Source: Marinobacter psychrophilus (lineage in GTDB: Bacteria > Pseudomonadota > Gammaproteobacteria > Pseudomonadales > Oleiphilaceae). From it: a stretch of 64,000 nucleotides of DNA. Of the stretch, positions 12,157 to 21,465 are shown one piece after another; the stretch's first letter is position 1, and every line of letters begins with the position of its first letter. The notes beneath the pieces are model-generated. The model made no database searches. It had not been told where the DNA came from and saw nothing but the letters and a program-made list of their open reading frames with translations. Made by a program: the position numbers and the translations under genes. The DNA is taken from assembly GCF_001043175.1 (NCBI RefSeq), contig NZ_CP011494.1:1-64000 (forward strand), read 5' to 3'.

Positions 12157-13959
12157 GTGCGCCCCTACGCCGATAACGACTACCCAACCAACCATAAACC
12201 GGACTGGAAAATCATCGCTGGCCTGTGGCCCTACCTGGCGGAATATCGTGGCCGGGTGATACTGGCGGTCAGCATGCTAATCATGGCGAAAGTGGCCATA
12301 GTCACCACGCCGATTGCATTGAAATACATCGTCGATTATCTGGACCAAAATCGTGGCGCTGACATGGTGCTGTGGATCCCTCTGATGTTAGTGCTGGCCT
12401 ATGGCGCGCTGCGCTTTGGTAGCACTTTGTTTAGCGAGTTGCGTGACGCCATCTTCGCCCGTGTGGCTGAACGTGCCATGCGGCGAGTGTCACTGCGGGT
12501 GTTTAACCACCTTCACGCTCGCGAATTAGCGTTTCATCTGGATCGCAAAACCGGCGGCTTGGCGCGGGACATAGAGCGTGGCACCAACGGCATCAGTTTT
12601 TTGCTGCGTTTTACCCTGTTCAATATTGTGCCCACCCTGCTGGAAATCGCGATGGTGGCGGGCATTCTGCTGGTGGCCTTCAACGTCAGTTACGTTATAG
12701 CGATACTGGTGTCGGTGGTGGTATTCGTGATTTTTTCTATCCGCGTTACCGAGTGGCGCACGGCTTTTGTGCGCGAAGCCAACAACCGCGACAATCAGTC
12801 TAACTCCCGTGCCATCGACAGCCTACTGAACTACGAAACTGTTAAATACTTTAATAACGAGCGTTTTGAAGCCGAGCAATACGATGAAGATCTGGATTTA
12901 TGGGAGCAGGCGCGGCTTAAAAACCGCACGTCTATGGCGGTTCTGAACATTGGCCAGGCGTTTATTATTGGCGCCTCTATGGTTGCTATTATGGCCATGG
13001 CCGTGCGCGAAGTGGCCAGTGGGCAGATGACCCTGGGCGACTTCACCATGGTGAATGCCTACCTGATCCAGTTGTTCATTCCGCTGAATGCTTTGGGGTT
13101 TGTGTATCGGGAAATTCGCCAGTCACTGGTGAATGTAGAGCGCCTGTTCGGTTTATTGGGCGAGAAGCCGGCGATTGAAGATGCCGCCGATGCCAAAGCC
13201 CTGGCGATTGCAAAAGGTGAAGTGCAATTTCACGACGTGCGTTTCAGCTACCATCAGGAACGGGCCATTTTGAAAGGCATAAACATTACCATACCCGCAG
13301 GCAACACCATTGCGGTTGTTGGCGCCAGCGGTGCGGGTAAATCCACCTTGGCACGGCTGCTGTTCCGCTTTTTTGATGTAAACAGCGGCAGCATCACCAT
13401 TGATGGGCAAGACATTCGCAACATTACCCAAGACAGTCTGCGCTCGGCCATTGGCGTGGTGCCGCAAGACACCGTGCTGTTCAACGACACCCTTTACAGC
13501 AACCTGGCCTACGGCCGCCCCGGCGCCAGTGAAGCCGAGATACACCATGCGGCCCGTCAGGCCAACCTGGACGTGTTCATCCGCAGCCTGCCGGATGGCT
13601 ATAACACCAGAGTCGGTGAGCGTGGACTGAAGCTTTCCGGTGGCGAAAAACAACGCGTTGCCATTGCTCGTGTATTGCTGAAAAACCCGCCGTTGCTGAT
13701 TCTGGACGAAGCCACGTCGTCGTTGGACTCGATCTCTGAACAGGCCATTCTGGATGCCCTTAACGAGGTTACCCAACAGCGCACAACGTTGGTAATCGCG
13801 CACCGTCTATCCACCGTGCGCGACGCTGACACCATTCTGGTGATGGACCAGGGCCAAATTGTGGAGAGCGGTGGCCACAATGAGTTGTTAGCAAAAGATG
13901 GCTATTACGCCCGGCTGTGGTTGCAGCAACAGCACAGTGATAAAGAGAATCAAGAATAA
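12157..13959 (+). CDS. Atm1/HMT-type ABC exporter
   Basis: A 600-residue half-transporter of the Atm1/HMT1 group, homodimeric inner-membrane exporters linked to glutathione-persulfide, Fe-S precursor or heavy-metal-thiol export. Group-typical sequences are the intracellular loop REANNRDNQSNSRAIDSL, followed by NYETVKYFNNE. The ATPase has Walker A GASGAGKST, signature LSGGEKQRVAIARVL, Walker B LLILDEATSSLD and the H-loop IAHRLSTVRDAD. The start is GTG 12157 with TAAGGA upstream. It is divergent from the minus-strand exporter, sharing about 110 bp. The two could form separate homodimers; nothing in the sequence shows a heterodimer. Confidence 0.9.
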   Translation: MRPYADNDYPTNHKPDWKIIAGLWPYLAEYRGRVILAVSMLIMAKVAIVTTPIALKYIVDYLDQNRGADMVLWIPLMLVLAYGALRFGSTLFSELRDAIFARVAERAMRRVSLRVFNHLHARELAFHLDRKTGGLARDIERGTNGISFLLRFTLFNIVPTLLEIAMVAGILLVAFNVSYVIAILVSVVVFVIFSIRVTEWRTAFVREANNRDNQSNSRAIDSLLNYETVKYFNNERFEAEQYDEDLDLWEQARLKNRTSMAVLNIGQAFIIGASMVAIMAMAVREVASGQMTLGDFTMVNAYLIQLFIPLNALGFVYREIRQSLVNVERLFGLLGEKPAIEDAADAKALAIAKGEVQFHDVRFSYHQERAILKGINITIPAGNTIAVVGASGAGKSTLARLLFRFFDVNSGSITIDGQDIRNITQDSLRSAIGVVPQDTVLFNDTLYSNLAYGRPGASEAEIHHAARQANLDVFIRSLPDGYNTRVGERGLKLSGGEKQRVAIARVLLKNPPLLILDEATSSLDSISEQAILDALNEVTQQRTTLVIAHRLSTVRDADTILVMDQGQIVESGGHNELLAKDGYYARLWLQQQHSDKENQE

Positions 13960-13971
13960 GGCGTTGTTATT

Positions 13972-13985
13972 TTGACGAAAATCAA
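13972..13985. promoter_or_regulatory. FNR/Anr-like box upstream of the tor operon
   Basis: TTGACGAAAATCAA differs from the FNR/Anr consensus TTGAT-N4-ATCAA at one base. It lies about 200 bp upstream of the cytochrome start codon, so a long leader is implied. The same TTGAC-N4-ATCAA form occurs before the rhodanese/octaheme cluster at 38824. Oxygen-responsive activation fits an anaerobic terminal reductase. Confidence 0.6.
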
Positions 13986-14035
13986 ATTTCAAAGCGCTTA
14001 ATTCCTGCGCCCGTGTTTTGTTTGTTATGTTGAGT

Positions 14036-14060
14036 TGTCTGAGATTTAACGTCTCAGACA
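14036..14060. repeat. Perfect inverted repeat in the tor leader
   Basis: TGTCTGAGA and TCTCAGACA are separated by 7 nt (9-bp perfect arms). No T run follows, so it is not a standard terminator. It could be an operator or a leader-RNA hairpin; it does not resemble the E. coli TorR box. Confidence 0.55.
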
Positions 14061-14184
14061 GACCGCACAAACGACGCGATGGACTTAACGTTGCTGATTG
14101 AGCACGTTAGAACAGTCCGAGCTTTTCAGCGAAATTCTCCTCGCGTTGTTGGCGATATCATCGCAACAGTTACGGGAGCTCTCC

Positions 14185-15855
14185 ATGCTAAGCAAACGCA
14201 AGAAAATTTCCATTGCAATAGCGGGGGCTGCAGCCCTCGGTGTTGCAGGCTTCCTGGTTCTGACGTCCCCATGGACCTGGTCAGCGGTTTACAGCCTACC
14301 GGTGACAGCCAGTGCTGACAGTCCTGCCGATATCGACAACGGCAGGCTTATATTTATGGCATCGGACTGTGCCACCTGCCACGCCACGACTGGCCAAGAC
14401 AGCGATGAACAGTTAGGCGGCGGCAAGGTTCTCGACACCGCCTTTGGCAAGTTCCATATGCCCAATATCTCGCCGGATACGGAGCACGGCATTGGTAACT
14501 GGACTCTGGCTGAATTTGATCGCGCGGTGCGTGAAGGTGTGGGTCCGAGCAGCCTCTGGCCTGACGGCAATAATTTATATCCGGCTTTTCCCTACACGTC
14601 TTACCAGCGTTTGACGCCGGAAGATGTACGTGACCTTTACGCCTACATGATGGCGCTGCCAGAAAGCGACAAGGTAGTGCCCGACCATGAGCTTAACTTC
14701 CCATACAATCTACGCCGCGGCATTGGTGTATGGCGTCTGGCTTTTCTGAACGGCCAAAGCACTGCTGAAATCGGTGTAGCGACGGTTGATGTGCCTGCAG
14801 AAATTGATCACGCCAAATTCGAACGCGGGCGTTATTTGGTAGAAAGTGCCGGCCACTGTGTTGAATGTCACTCGCCGCGAACCTTTATGGGCAACGTTCC
14901 CAACGACAAGCGTTACGCTGGCGGCCCGAATCCCGAAGGCAGCGGCCACTTCCCCAACATTACCCCCGATGAAACCGGGACAGGTTTCTGGTCCGCCGCC
15001 TCTCTCGCAAATTACCTCCATACCGGCGTTAGCCCTATTGGTCGCCAAGCGGGTGGCGATATGGCTGAAGTTATCGAAAACACCTCGCAGCTGCCATGGC
15101 AAGACTTACAGGCAATGGCCGTCTATTTGAAACACATTTCACCGATAGACAAACCTGCGCCTGGAATGCCTGAGCCTAATTTCACCGAGGAAGTGGTAAT
15201 GCTTGATACCGCTTTTGATCGTCGCGATCCTCTACCGACCAGTGACCCGCAAGACATTAGCGAGGGAGACGAAGTCTTCGTAGCTGGAACCAAGTCGCTC
15301 TACACAACGTCCGAGATGGAACAGGCCAAGACCGAAGATGGTAAATTCCTCAGTGGGGCAAAGGCCAAGGTATTAGCCAGGCAGGGTGATAAGTTGCAAC
15401 TTGAAATTTCAGGTTGGCAGCCCGAAAACGCGCCCTCGGTTATTTATCAGGAGAAAGGTCAACGGGTCATTATGGCGGCACTTGGTGACAAGGCTGTAGC
15501 GGCCGCCCAGCGCGGCGCAACCGAAATCGAGCTGAAAACTGATCAGGTCTGGCGCCCTGTCACGTTGCAAGTCTGGTCTGATGCCAACCAACTCAATCTG
15601 AGTCAAGAAGAGCTTTGGAGCTTCAGTCAGAATGCCTATCAAACCGCCTGCTCGGCCTGTCACTCTCTGGCTGAAAAGGATCACTTCACGGCTAATCAAT
15701 GGATTGGAACTCTCAAATCCATGAAGCGATTCACCAGCTTTAACGACGATGAATACCGTTTAATATTGGCGTACTTGCAGAATCATTCCCATGATCTTGG
15801 CCCCGATATCCCGGCACTGGTCGTTAAGAAAGCCAGTGAAGGAGTGCCGCAATGA
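14185..15855 (+). CDS. Chimeric triheme cytochrome c, TorC-type C-terminal domain
   Basis: The probable electron donor to the TorA-like reductase. From ATG 14185 (MLSKRKK; GGGAG at 14174) it is 556 residues with an N-terminal membrane anchor or signal (about 8-27). Haem motifs are CATCH (62-66), CVECH (225-229) and CSACH (489-493). Residues about 45-330 look like the first two cytochrome c domains of the alcohol/gluconate dehydrogenase cytochrome subunit (HMPNISPD, YPAFPYTSY, GRYLVESAGHCVECHSPR). Residues about 360-545 match the C-terminal domain of E. coli TorC, which docks on TorA (KVLARQGDKLQLEISGW, HFTANQWIGTLKSMKRFTS). The NapC-type tetraheme quinol-oxidising part of TorC is absent. The gene overlaps the next by ATGA. 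Domain assignment is from memory of TorC. Confidence 0.85.
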   Translation: MLSKRKKISIAIAGAAALGVAGFLVLTSPWTWSAVYSLPVTASADSPADIDNGRLIFMASDCATCHATTGQDSDEQLGGGKVLDTAFGKFHMPNISPDTEHGIGNWTLAEFDRAVREGVGPSSLWPDGNNLYPAFPYTSYQRLTPEDVRDLYAYMMALPESDKVVPDHELNFPYNLRRGIGVWRLAFLNGQSTAEIGVATVDVPAEIDHAKFERGRYLVESAGHCVECHSPRTFMGNVPNDKRYAGGPNPEGSGHFPNITPDETGTGFWSAASLANYLHTGVSPIGRQAGGDMAEVIENTSQLPWQDLQAMAVYLKHISPIDKPAPGMPEPNFTEEVVMLDTAFDRRDPLPTSDPQDISEGDEVFVAGTKSLYTTSEMEQAKTEDGKFLSGAKAKVLARQGDKLQLEISGWQPENAPSVIYQEKGQRVIMAALGDKAVAAAQRGATEIELKTDQVWRPVTLQVWSDANQLNLSQEELWSFSQNAYQTACSACHSLAEKDHFTANQWIGTLKSMKRFTSFNDDEYRLILAYLQNHSHDLGPDIPALVVKKASEGVPQ

Positions 15856-16535
15856 GCTGCGATCGTGCGTCTGTTGATCACAGCGCCAACACAGATACCT
15901 ACGGGCTTTTAGTGGCCGCTGAATGGCTGAGCGGGCTGTTTATTGCGCCGCTGTCTCAACAGCAGGTGATGGATCTCAGCGCGGTGCCTGGCAAAAACGC
16001 GCTGCAGTGGATAGGCGCACAACTGGGTGCGCCCGCTGTGGCACAACAGCTTTGTCACATTCTGGAGCAAGACACTCCAGAAAATCTGACGATACGATTG
16101 CAGCGCCGTTATACGGCTTTGTTCGAGGGTATTTTTAGAAACCGTTCGGTAATGCCCTATGAAGGTGCTTGGTGTGGTCAAAGTCCATCGCTTGGCGAGC
16201 AGTCTGTAGCGGAAATGAAGGCTATATTGCGCGACTTGGATTTGCACGTCAGCAGCGATTGCTGCGAACCGGCTGACCATCTTGCTATTGAACTTGCGGC
16301 TTTGGTAGCCGCTCTTGGCAGCGACCGCTATTCGATCGCTGCAGATTTAGTGCGTCGACTTCAACGCTGGTCGCCTGCGTTCGCTGAAGCGCTAGAGCGT
16401 CAAGACCTTGAAGGATTTTACGCAGGGGCCGGCAAATTATTACTTGCCTTGCTTCGCACAGCTCAGCCTGTGCTGTTGATGACGAATCACGCCGCGACGT
16501 CTGTTAACGAACAATGTGAAGGAGAATTGGCATGA
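15852..16535 (+). CDS. torD: TorD-family chaperone for the molybdoenzyme
   Basis: A 227-residue cytoplasmic chaperone of the TorD/DmsD (REMP) family, expected to bind the Tat signal peptide of the TorA-like enzyme and hold it for molybdenum-cofactor insertion. All-helical composition, the central YEGAWCG region and the family E-P-x-D-H motif (CCEPADHLAIEL, near 137-147) support this. It overlaps both neighbours by 4 nt (ATGA), implying translational coupling of cytochrome, chaperone and reductase. Overall sequence is divergent, so the symbol reflects family and context. Confidence 0.82.
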   Translation: MSCDRASVDHSANTDTYGLLVAAEWLSGLFIAPLSQQQVMDLSAVPGKNALQWIGAQLGAPAVAQQLCHILEQDTPENLTIRLQRRYTALFEGIFRNRSVMPYEGAWCGQSPSLGEQSVAEMKAILRDLDLHVSSDCCEPADHLAIELAALVAALGSDRYSIAADLVRRLQRWSPAFAEALERQDLEGFYAGAGKLLLALLRTAQPVLLMTNHAATSVNEQCEGELA

Positions 16536-19054
16536 GTAATAAAACTGACGGTTTGTACGTTGCTGCGACAGCAGACGTCGCTTCGCCCACGCGCCGCCGT
16601 TTTTTGCAGGGTTCCGCGGCAACAGCAGCGATAAGCGCCATGCCCTTTTCGCTATCGCTATTGAGCAGCGGTGCAATGGCTCAGAGCACCACAAAAGAAA
16701 TCCTTTCTGGCTGTCATTGGGGCGTATTTAAAGGCGTGGTTGAAGACGGTCGCGCAGTTAAATTCATACCTTGGGAGGGCGATCCGCACGCTTCGCACAT
16801 GCTTGATGGTGTGCGTGATTCTATCTACTCGCAATCGCGCATTCGCTATCCGATGGTTCGCCGTGCCTGGCTTGAGCAGGGGCCTGGTGCCGATCCTGAT
16901 GGCCGCGGTGAAGGCGACTTTGTGCGTGTGTCCTGGGAAAAAGCCATTGAGCTGGTGGCGGGTGAAATCACCCGGGTTCGCGGGGAATATGGGCAACAGG
17001 CGATCTTCGGTGGATCATACGGCTGGAAAAGCCCGGGCAGACTGCACAACTGCCAAACCTTGCTAGCAAGAATGCTCAACCTGACCGGCAGCTACACCTC
17101 AAGTTCGGGCGATTATTCTACCGGTGCGGCGCAAGTTATATTGCCCTACGTATCAGGTTCTATCGAAGTGTACGAACAATGCACCACTTATCCAGTGCTT
17201 GCGGAGCACACCGATCTTATGGTGTTTTGGGGCTGCGACCCCCGCAACAACTCTCATATTTCCTGGCAAGTCGCTGATCACGGTGCTTTCCCGGGCGTCG
17301 AAATGCTCAAGGCAGCCGGCGTAAAAACAATCAGCATCGATCCAGTCAGAACAAAGACCGCCGATTACCTCGACTCTGAGTGGATTACTCCGAAACCGCA
17401 GACCGACGTGGCCATGATGATGGGCATCGCCCATACGTTGTTAAGCGAAAACTTGCACGATCAAGAGTTTCTTGATCGCTATGTAAGCGGCTTCGAAGAA
17501 TTTAAACCATATCTGACCGGCGAATCCGACGGCCAGCCGAAGGATGCAGACTGGGCTGCGGAAATTTGTGGTGTAGAGGCCGACACCCTTCGCGATTTAG
17601 CGCGGCGCTTTGCCAGCAACCGTACGATGCTGGCTCTCGGTTATGCCACGCAACGCCAGCACCACGGCGAGCAGTCCACCTGGATGCTGATAACTCTGGC
17701 ATGCATGCTCGGGCAGATTGGTTTGCCCGGTGGCGGTTATGGGTTGAGCTACCATTACTCTTCCGGCGGTGCACCAACCCATGAAAGTCCCATTCTGAAG
17801 AGTATCGATAATGGCTCAGGTGTTAAAGCCGCCGAAGGAGCCGCGTGGTTGGCTGGCGGTGGAGGCGTATCCATTCCGGTCGCGCGCTTTGTCGAAACGC
17901 TGTTGAACCCCGGTAAGACGATGCAGCATAACGGTAGGGAAATCGAACTGCCGCTGATAAAAATGGCTTATTGGGCCGGTGGTAACCCGTTCGCGCACCA
18001 TCAGGATCGCAACGAAATGCTCAAAGCCTGGCGCGAGCTGGATACGTTCATTGTGCACGACTTCCAATGGACGGCAACCGCTCGCCACGCTGACATCGTT
18101 CTTCCGAGCACCACGTCTTATGAACGCAACGATATCGAACAGGTTGGTGACTATGCCCTGAGCCATATTGTGGCGATGAAGAAACTGGTTGAACCGCAAT
18201 TTGAAGCTCGTAACGACTTTGACATTTTTGCGGCCATTGCGGACAAACTGGGCAAAGGTTATGAATTTACCCAAGGCCGTTCGGAAATGGACTGGATTCG
18301 CGGGTTTTACGAAGGAGCAAAAATCGAGGCACGGGCGAAGGGTATGGAAATGCCGGTATTCGACGTGTTCTGGGATTCCAACAAGCCTCTTGCGTTTCCG
18401 CTGAAGGATGAAAATAAGTACTTTGTGCGTCATGAGTCGTTCCGCAACGACCCCATCCTCAGCGCTCTGGGTACCGCTACTGGCAAATTTGAGATTTATT
18501 CGCGGGCTATCGCCGGGTACGGATACGATGACTGTCCGCCTCACCCCACCTGGATGGAGCCAATTGAGCGATTGGATGGACCAACTACCCGGTACCCGCT
18601 AGGCATCTCCAGTAACCATCCGCGGAGCCGCCTGCACTCGCAGCTGTGTGGCACTTCGCTCCGCGGAACTTACGCCGTGCAGAATCGCGAACCGTGCTGG
18701 ATAAACCCGAAAGATGCTGAGCCTCGGGGCATCAAGGATGGCGATGTGGTACGTGTGTTTAACGACCGAGGGCAGATTCTTGCCGGTGCAATGGTGACAA
18801 ACGACGTCATGCCGGGGGTTCTTATGGTTTCCGAGGGCGGTTGGTTTGATCCGATCAACCCCCGTGAGATCGGCAGCCTGTGCCGTTACGGCGATGTTAA
18901 TAATCTTACTCCGGGTATAGCGACCTCGAAGCTGGCACAAGGCAACTGTGGGCAAACTGGAGCCGGCGACGTTGAGAAGTTCACCGGTGACCTGCCTGAA
19001 GTGACCGTGTTCTCGCAGCCCAAATCTATGTCTGATTCAGAGACGTCCGCTTAA
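16532..19054 (+). CDS. torA: TorA-like molybdopterin reductase (TMAO/DMSO reductase family)
   Basis: A periplasmic Mo-bisMGD enzyme of the DMSO reductase family, closest to trimethylamine-N-oxide reductase. The 840 residues match TorA length. A Tat signal (SPTRRRFLQG, 19-28) ends near GAMAQ. No N-terminal Fe-S cysteine motif is present, as expected for TorA/DorA. SSSGDYSTGAAQ contains the likely Mo-ligating serine. Other TorA-like blocks are GNPFAHHQDRNEM, DIVLPSTTSYERNDIE, FEARNDFDIFAAIA and DCPPHPTWMEPIERL. It is coupled to the TorD-like gene and should receive electrons from the upstream triheme cytochrome. Substrate could be TMAO or another N- or S-oxide. Confidence 0.9.
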   Translation: MSNKTDGLYVAATADVASPTRRRFLQGSAATAAISAMPFSLSLLSSGAMAQSTTKEILSGCHWGVFKGVVEDGRAVKFIPWEGDPHASHMLDGVRDSIYSQSRIRYPMVRRAWLEQGPGADPDGRGEGDFVRVSWEKAIELVAGEITRVRGEYGQQAIFGGSYGWKSPGRLHNCQTLLARMLNLTGSYTSSSGDYSTGAAQVILPYVSGSIEVYEQCTTYPVLAEHTDLMVFWGCDPRNNSHISWQVADHGAFPGVEMLKAAGVKTISIDPVRTKTADYLDSEWITPKPQTDVAMMMGIAHTLLSENLHDQEFLDRYVSGFEEFKPYLTGESDGQPKDADWAAEICGVEADTLRDLARRFASNRTMLALGYATQRQHHGEQSTWMLITLACMLGQIGLPGGGYGLSYHYSSGGAPTHESPILKSIDNGSGVKAAEGAAWLAGGGGVSIPVARFVETLLNPGKTMQHNGREIELPLIKMAYWAGGNPFAHHQDRNEMLKAWRELDTFIVHDFQWTATARHADIVLPSTTSYERNDIEQVGDYALSHIVAMKKLVEPQFEARNDFDIFAAIADKLGKGYEFTQGRSEMDWIRGFYEGAKIEARAKGMEMPVFDVFWDSNKPLAFPLKDENKYFVRHESFRNDPILSALGTATGKFEIYSRAIAGYGYDDCPPHPTWMEPIERLDGPTTRYPLGISSNHPRSRLHSQLCGTSLRGTYAVQNREPCWINPKDAEPRGIKDGDVVRVFNDRGQILAGAMVTNDVMPGVLMVSEGGWFDPINPREIGSLCRYGDVNNLTPGIATSKLAQGNCGQTGAGDVEKFTGDLPEVTVFSQPKSMSDSETSA

Positions 19055-19071
19055 ACACGTCTGAGCTTTAC

Positions 19072-19100
19072 GCCGCAGGTTCTGCAACAGAGCCTGCGGC
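19072..19100. terminator. Hairpin between convergent torA and recD
   Basis: GCCGCAGGTTCTG and CAGAGCCTGCGGC form a 13-bp stem with one G-T pair and a CAA loop between the torA and recD stop codons. There is no T run on either side, so termination may be weak or factor-assisted. Confidence 0.5.
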
Positions 19101-19105
19101 CCAAC

Positions 19106-21465
19106 TTACTCTTCAAGCACTGCACCCAGTCCGGATGCCCGCACCACACGCTGGCCCACGCTGTCGCTGAAAACGCTGGCGTCTCCGGTTATCAAACTAA
19201 ACCAGTTTTTTGCCCGGGTAATGCCGGTGTAAATCAGCTCTCGTGTCAAAACCGGGCTTAAACGGTCTGGTAGTATCAAACAGGTGTGATTGAACTCCGA
19301 ACCCTGGGATTTGTGTACCGTCATGGCGTATACGGTTTCCAGCTGTTGCAGCCGGCTGGGTGAAATCCAGCGAATGTCGCCGCTGCCATCACTGGTGGGA
19401 AAGGCCACGCGTAACACTGTCTGTGTTTTCTCGTCATCGCTTTGCCGGTCCGTGATCGCGTCCATGCCTGAGGTAACGCTGAAGGTAATGCCGACGTCGC
19501 CGTTCATCAGCCCCAGATTGTAATCGTTACCGGTAACCAGCACCGGCCGCCCGGTGTACCAGCCCTCGGCGCGCGGAATCAGCCGTTGTGCCAGCAGGTG
19601 ATGGGCGATCAGGTCGTTCAGCCCTTCCACGCCCCAAGGCCCGCGGCGCAGGGCGCAGAGTATTTGAAAATTACTGAAAGCTTGCAATACCGATTTGGCC
19701 AGTTGGTCCCACTGCCCGGTTGTGCTGTTGCTGTCCAGATTGTGATCCTGCATCAGCGTTAAGTAGTGGCGGTAACCCACCGGTGGCGGAAGGGGCTGGC
19801 CGTTAACATCCCTTCGCCCTTCCGCGTTATTGCTGAACGCTTGCCGGCTACCACTGGCCGCATGGCCACAGATCAGCGCCTGAGTGCTCTCCAGAGAGGG
19901 CTTCTTGCTGCGGCCATTGAGCCACACCACATCCTCAAAAGTTGCATTGCGGGCCTGCTGCAAGGTGTCGGCGTCCAGTGTGTTGGTGTTAACCGCTTCG
20001 GCCAGATGGCGAATGCCGCTGCCTTCGGCAAAGCGGTAACTCTTACGCAGCATGGCCACCGCCTGGTCCAGGGGCTGGCCGTTTGAATCCTGCAAGACCG
20101 CTGGAATGTCGGTGCCAGTGATGGCTTTCAGCCACTGCACTGTCGCTGGCAGATAATGCCCGTCTGGCGCGCGCTGGCACAGTTCGCCCAGCACTGCACC
20201 GGCGTCTACCGAGGCTAGCTGATCTTTATCACCTAGCAAAATCAGTTGAGCGTTAGCCGGCAGTGCATCGAATACCGACGCCATCATATCCAGATCCACC
20301 ATGGAGGCTTCGTCAATCACCAGAATATCCACCAACAGTGGGTTATCGCGGTTGTGGCGGAATTTGCGAGTGTTTGGACGGCTGCCAAGCAGCCGGTGCA
20401 GGGTGGTTACTTTGGTGGGTATATCCGCCAATGCGACCTGCCCTGGCAGTTGTGCCAAGGGCAGCCGGCTGACAGCGCCGCCGATGGATTGGTTCAGTCG
20501 CGCCGCGGCTTTGCCTGTCGGCGCGGCCAGGCGAATGCGGTACTTTCTGCCTTTCTTCCCGCCCCCCCTTCCCGCTCCGGTGACTCGCCTGCGACGGACT
20601 GCAAGGCCGCAAGCAGGTTGACCACCGTGGTGGTTTTGCCGGTGCCGGGGCCGCCGGTAATCACCGCAAAGCGGTTGCGGGCGGCCAAGGCACAGGCCAG
20701 CTTTTGGTAATCGACAGAGCTTTGGGGATTTTGCGAGTTTAAAGCGCTTTGAGTATTTAAAGAGCCCTTGGGTTTAAACAGCACGTCCAGCGCCTGGCTT
20801 AAAGTGACTGCTGCGGGCGATAGCGGGTCAGTCAGAGGGGATGGCTGAGTCAGTCGCTGCTGAATGCCGGCAGCAATGTACTGTTCGTAGCGCCAGAAGC
20901 GGCGCAGATACAGCCGGGTCCCACTGAGCACCAGCGGCGTGGTGTGCGAGCCATCACTGACCGCTAACGCATCGGTTAGTGCGCTTAAGCACTCCTGCAC
21001 GGATACCTGTGCCAACAGATCACTGGGCCGGGTTTGGCTTGGGTCGGTGTTTGTCGGATTTGCGATAGGCGCTGTAGCGGAGTTGGAAGGGTTTGCCTTG
21101 TTCTGCCTGCTGGCTGCCGTTGGCTCTTCCGGCGGCAATGACAATGTTGTTGTGGCATCAGCCATCAGAGTTGCAAGGTCTACGCACACGTGGCCGCGGC
21201 CTACTTGATGGGAGACCAGTGCGGCGAGCAGTAAAACCAGGGGTGCTGGTGCGTTCCCTTGTTCGTCTGATAAATCCCGGATCAGCTGCGCAAAGCGCAC
21301 GTCCAGCGGGCGAATCCAGCCGGCTTGCTGCCAAGCGTCCAGTTGTTCTAGCAGAGCATCGGTGTGCTGCAGGGCAAGCCTGTTGTCACGGGAGCTGGCG
21401 ATAGCGGGTGTCGTCTCGTCCAAATCAAAGGCAAACTGATTGTCGAAATTCCGGGTTTTGCTCAT
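19106..21465 (-). pseudogene. recD: recD, RecBCD alpha subunit, frameshifted
   Basis: RecD is the 5'-3' helicase subunit of RecBCD. The gene is split between two frames. The 5' part (21465 down to stop 20494) carries the N-terminal domain and Walker A GGPGTGKTTT. The 3' part (frame ending at 19106) carries RLAAPTGKAAARL, VIDEASMVDLDMM (motif II) and the C-terminal motif AMTVHKSQGSEF. The junction falls at a run of seven C (20562-20568; G on the coding strand), followed in the first frame by non-family residues. One missing G would restore RIRLAAPTGK. This may be a sequencing error, a real mutation, slippage or phase variation. It overlaps recB by 4 nt. All other motifs look intact. Confidence 0.85.

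Noticed and set aside
20562..20568. Programmed -1 ribosomal frameshift in recD
   Set aside because: The run does not form a proper X-XXY-YYZ heptamer in the starting frame and no such mechanism is known for recD; an indel is simpler.
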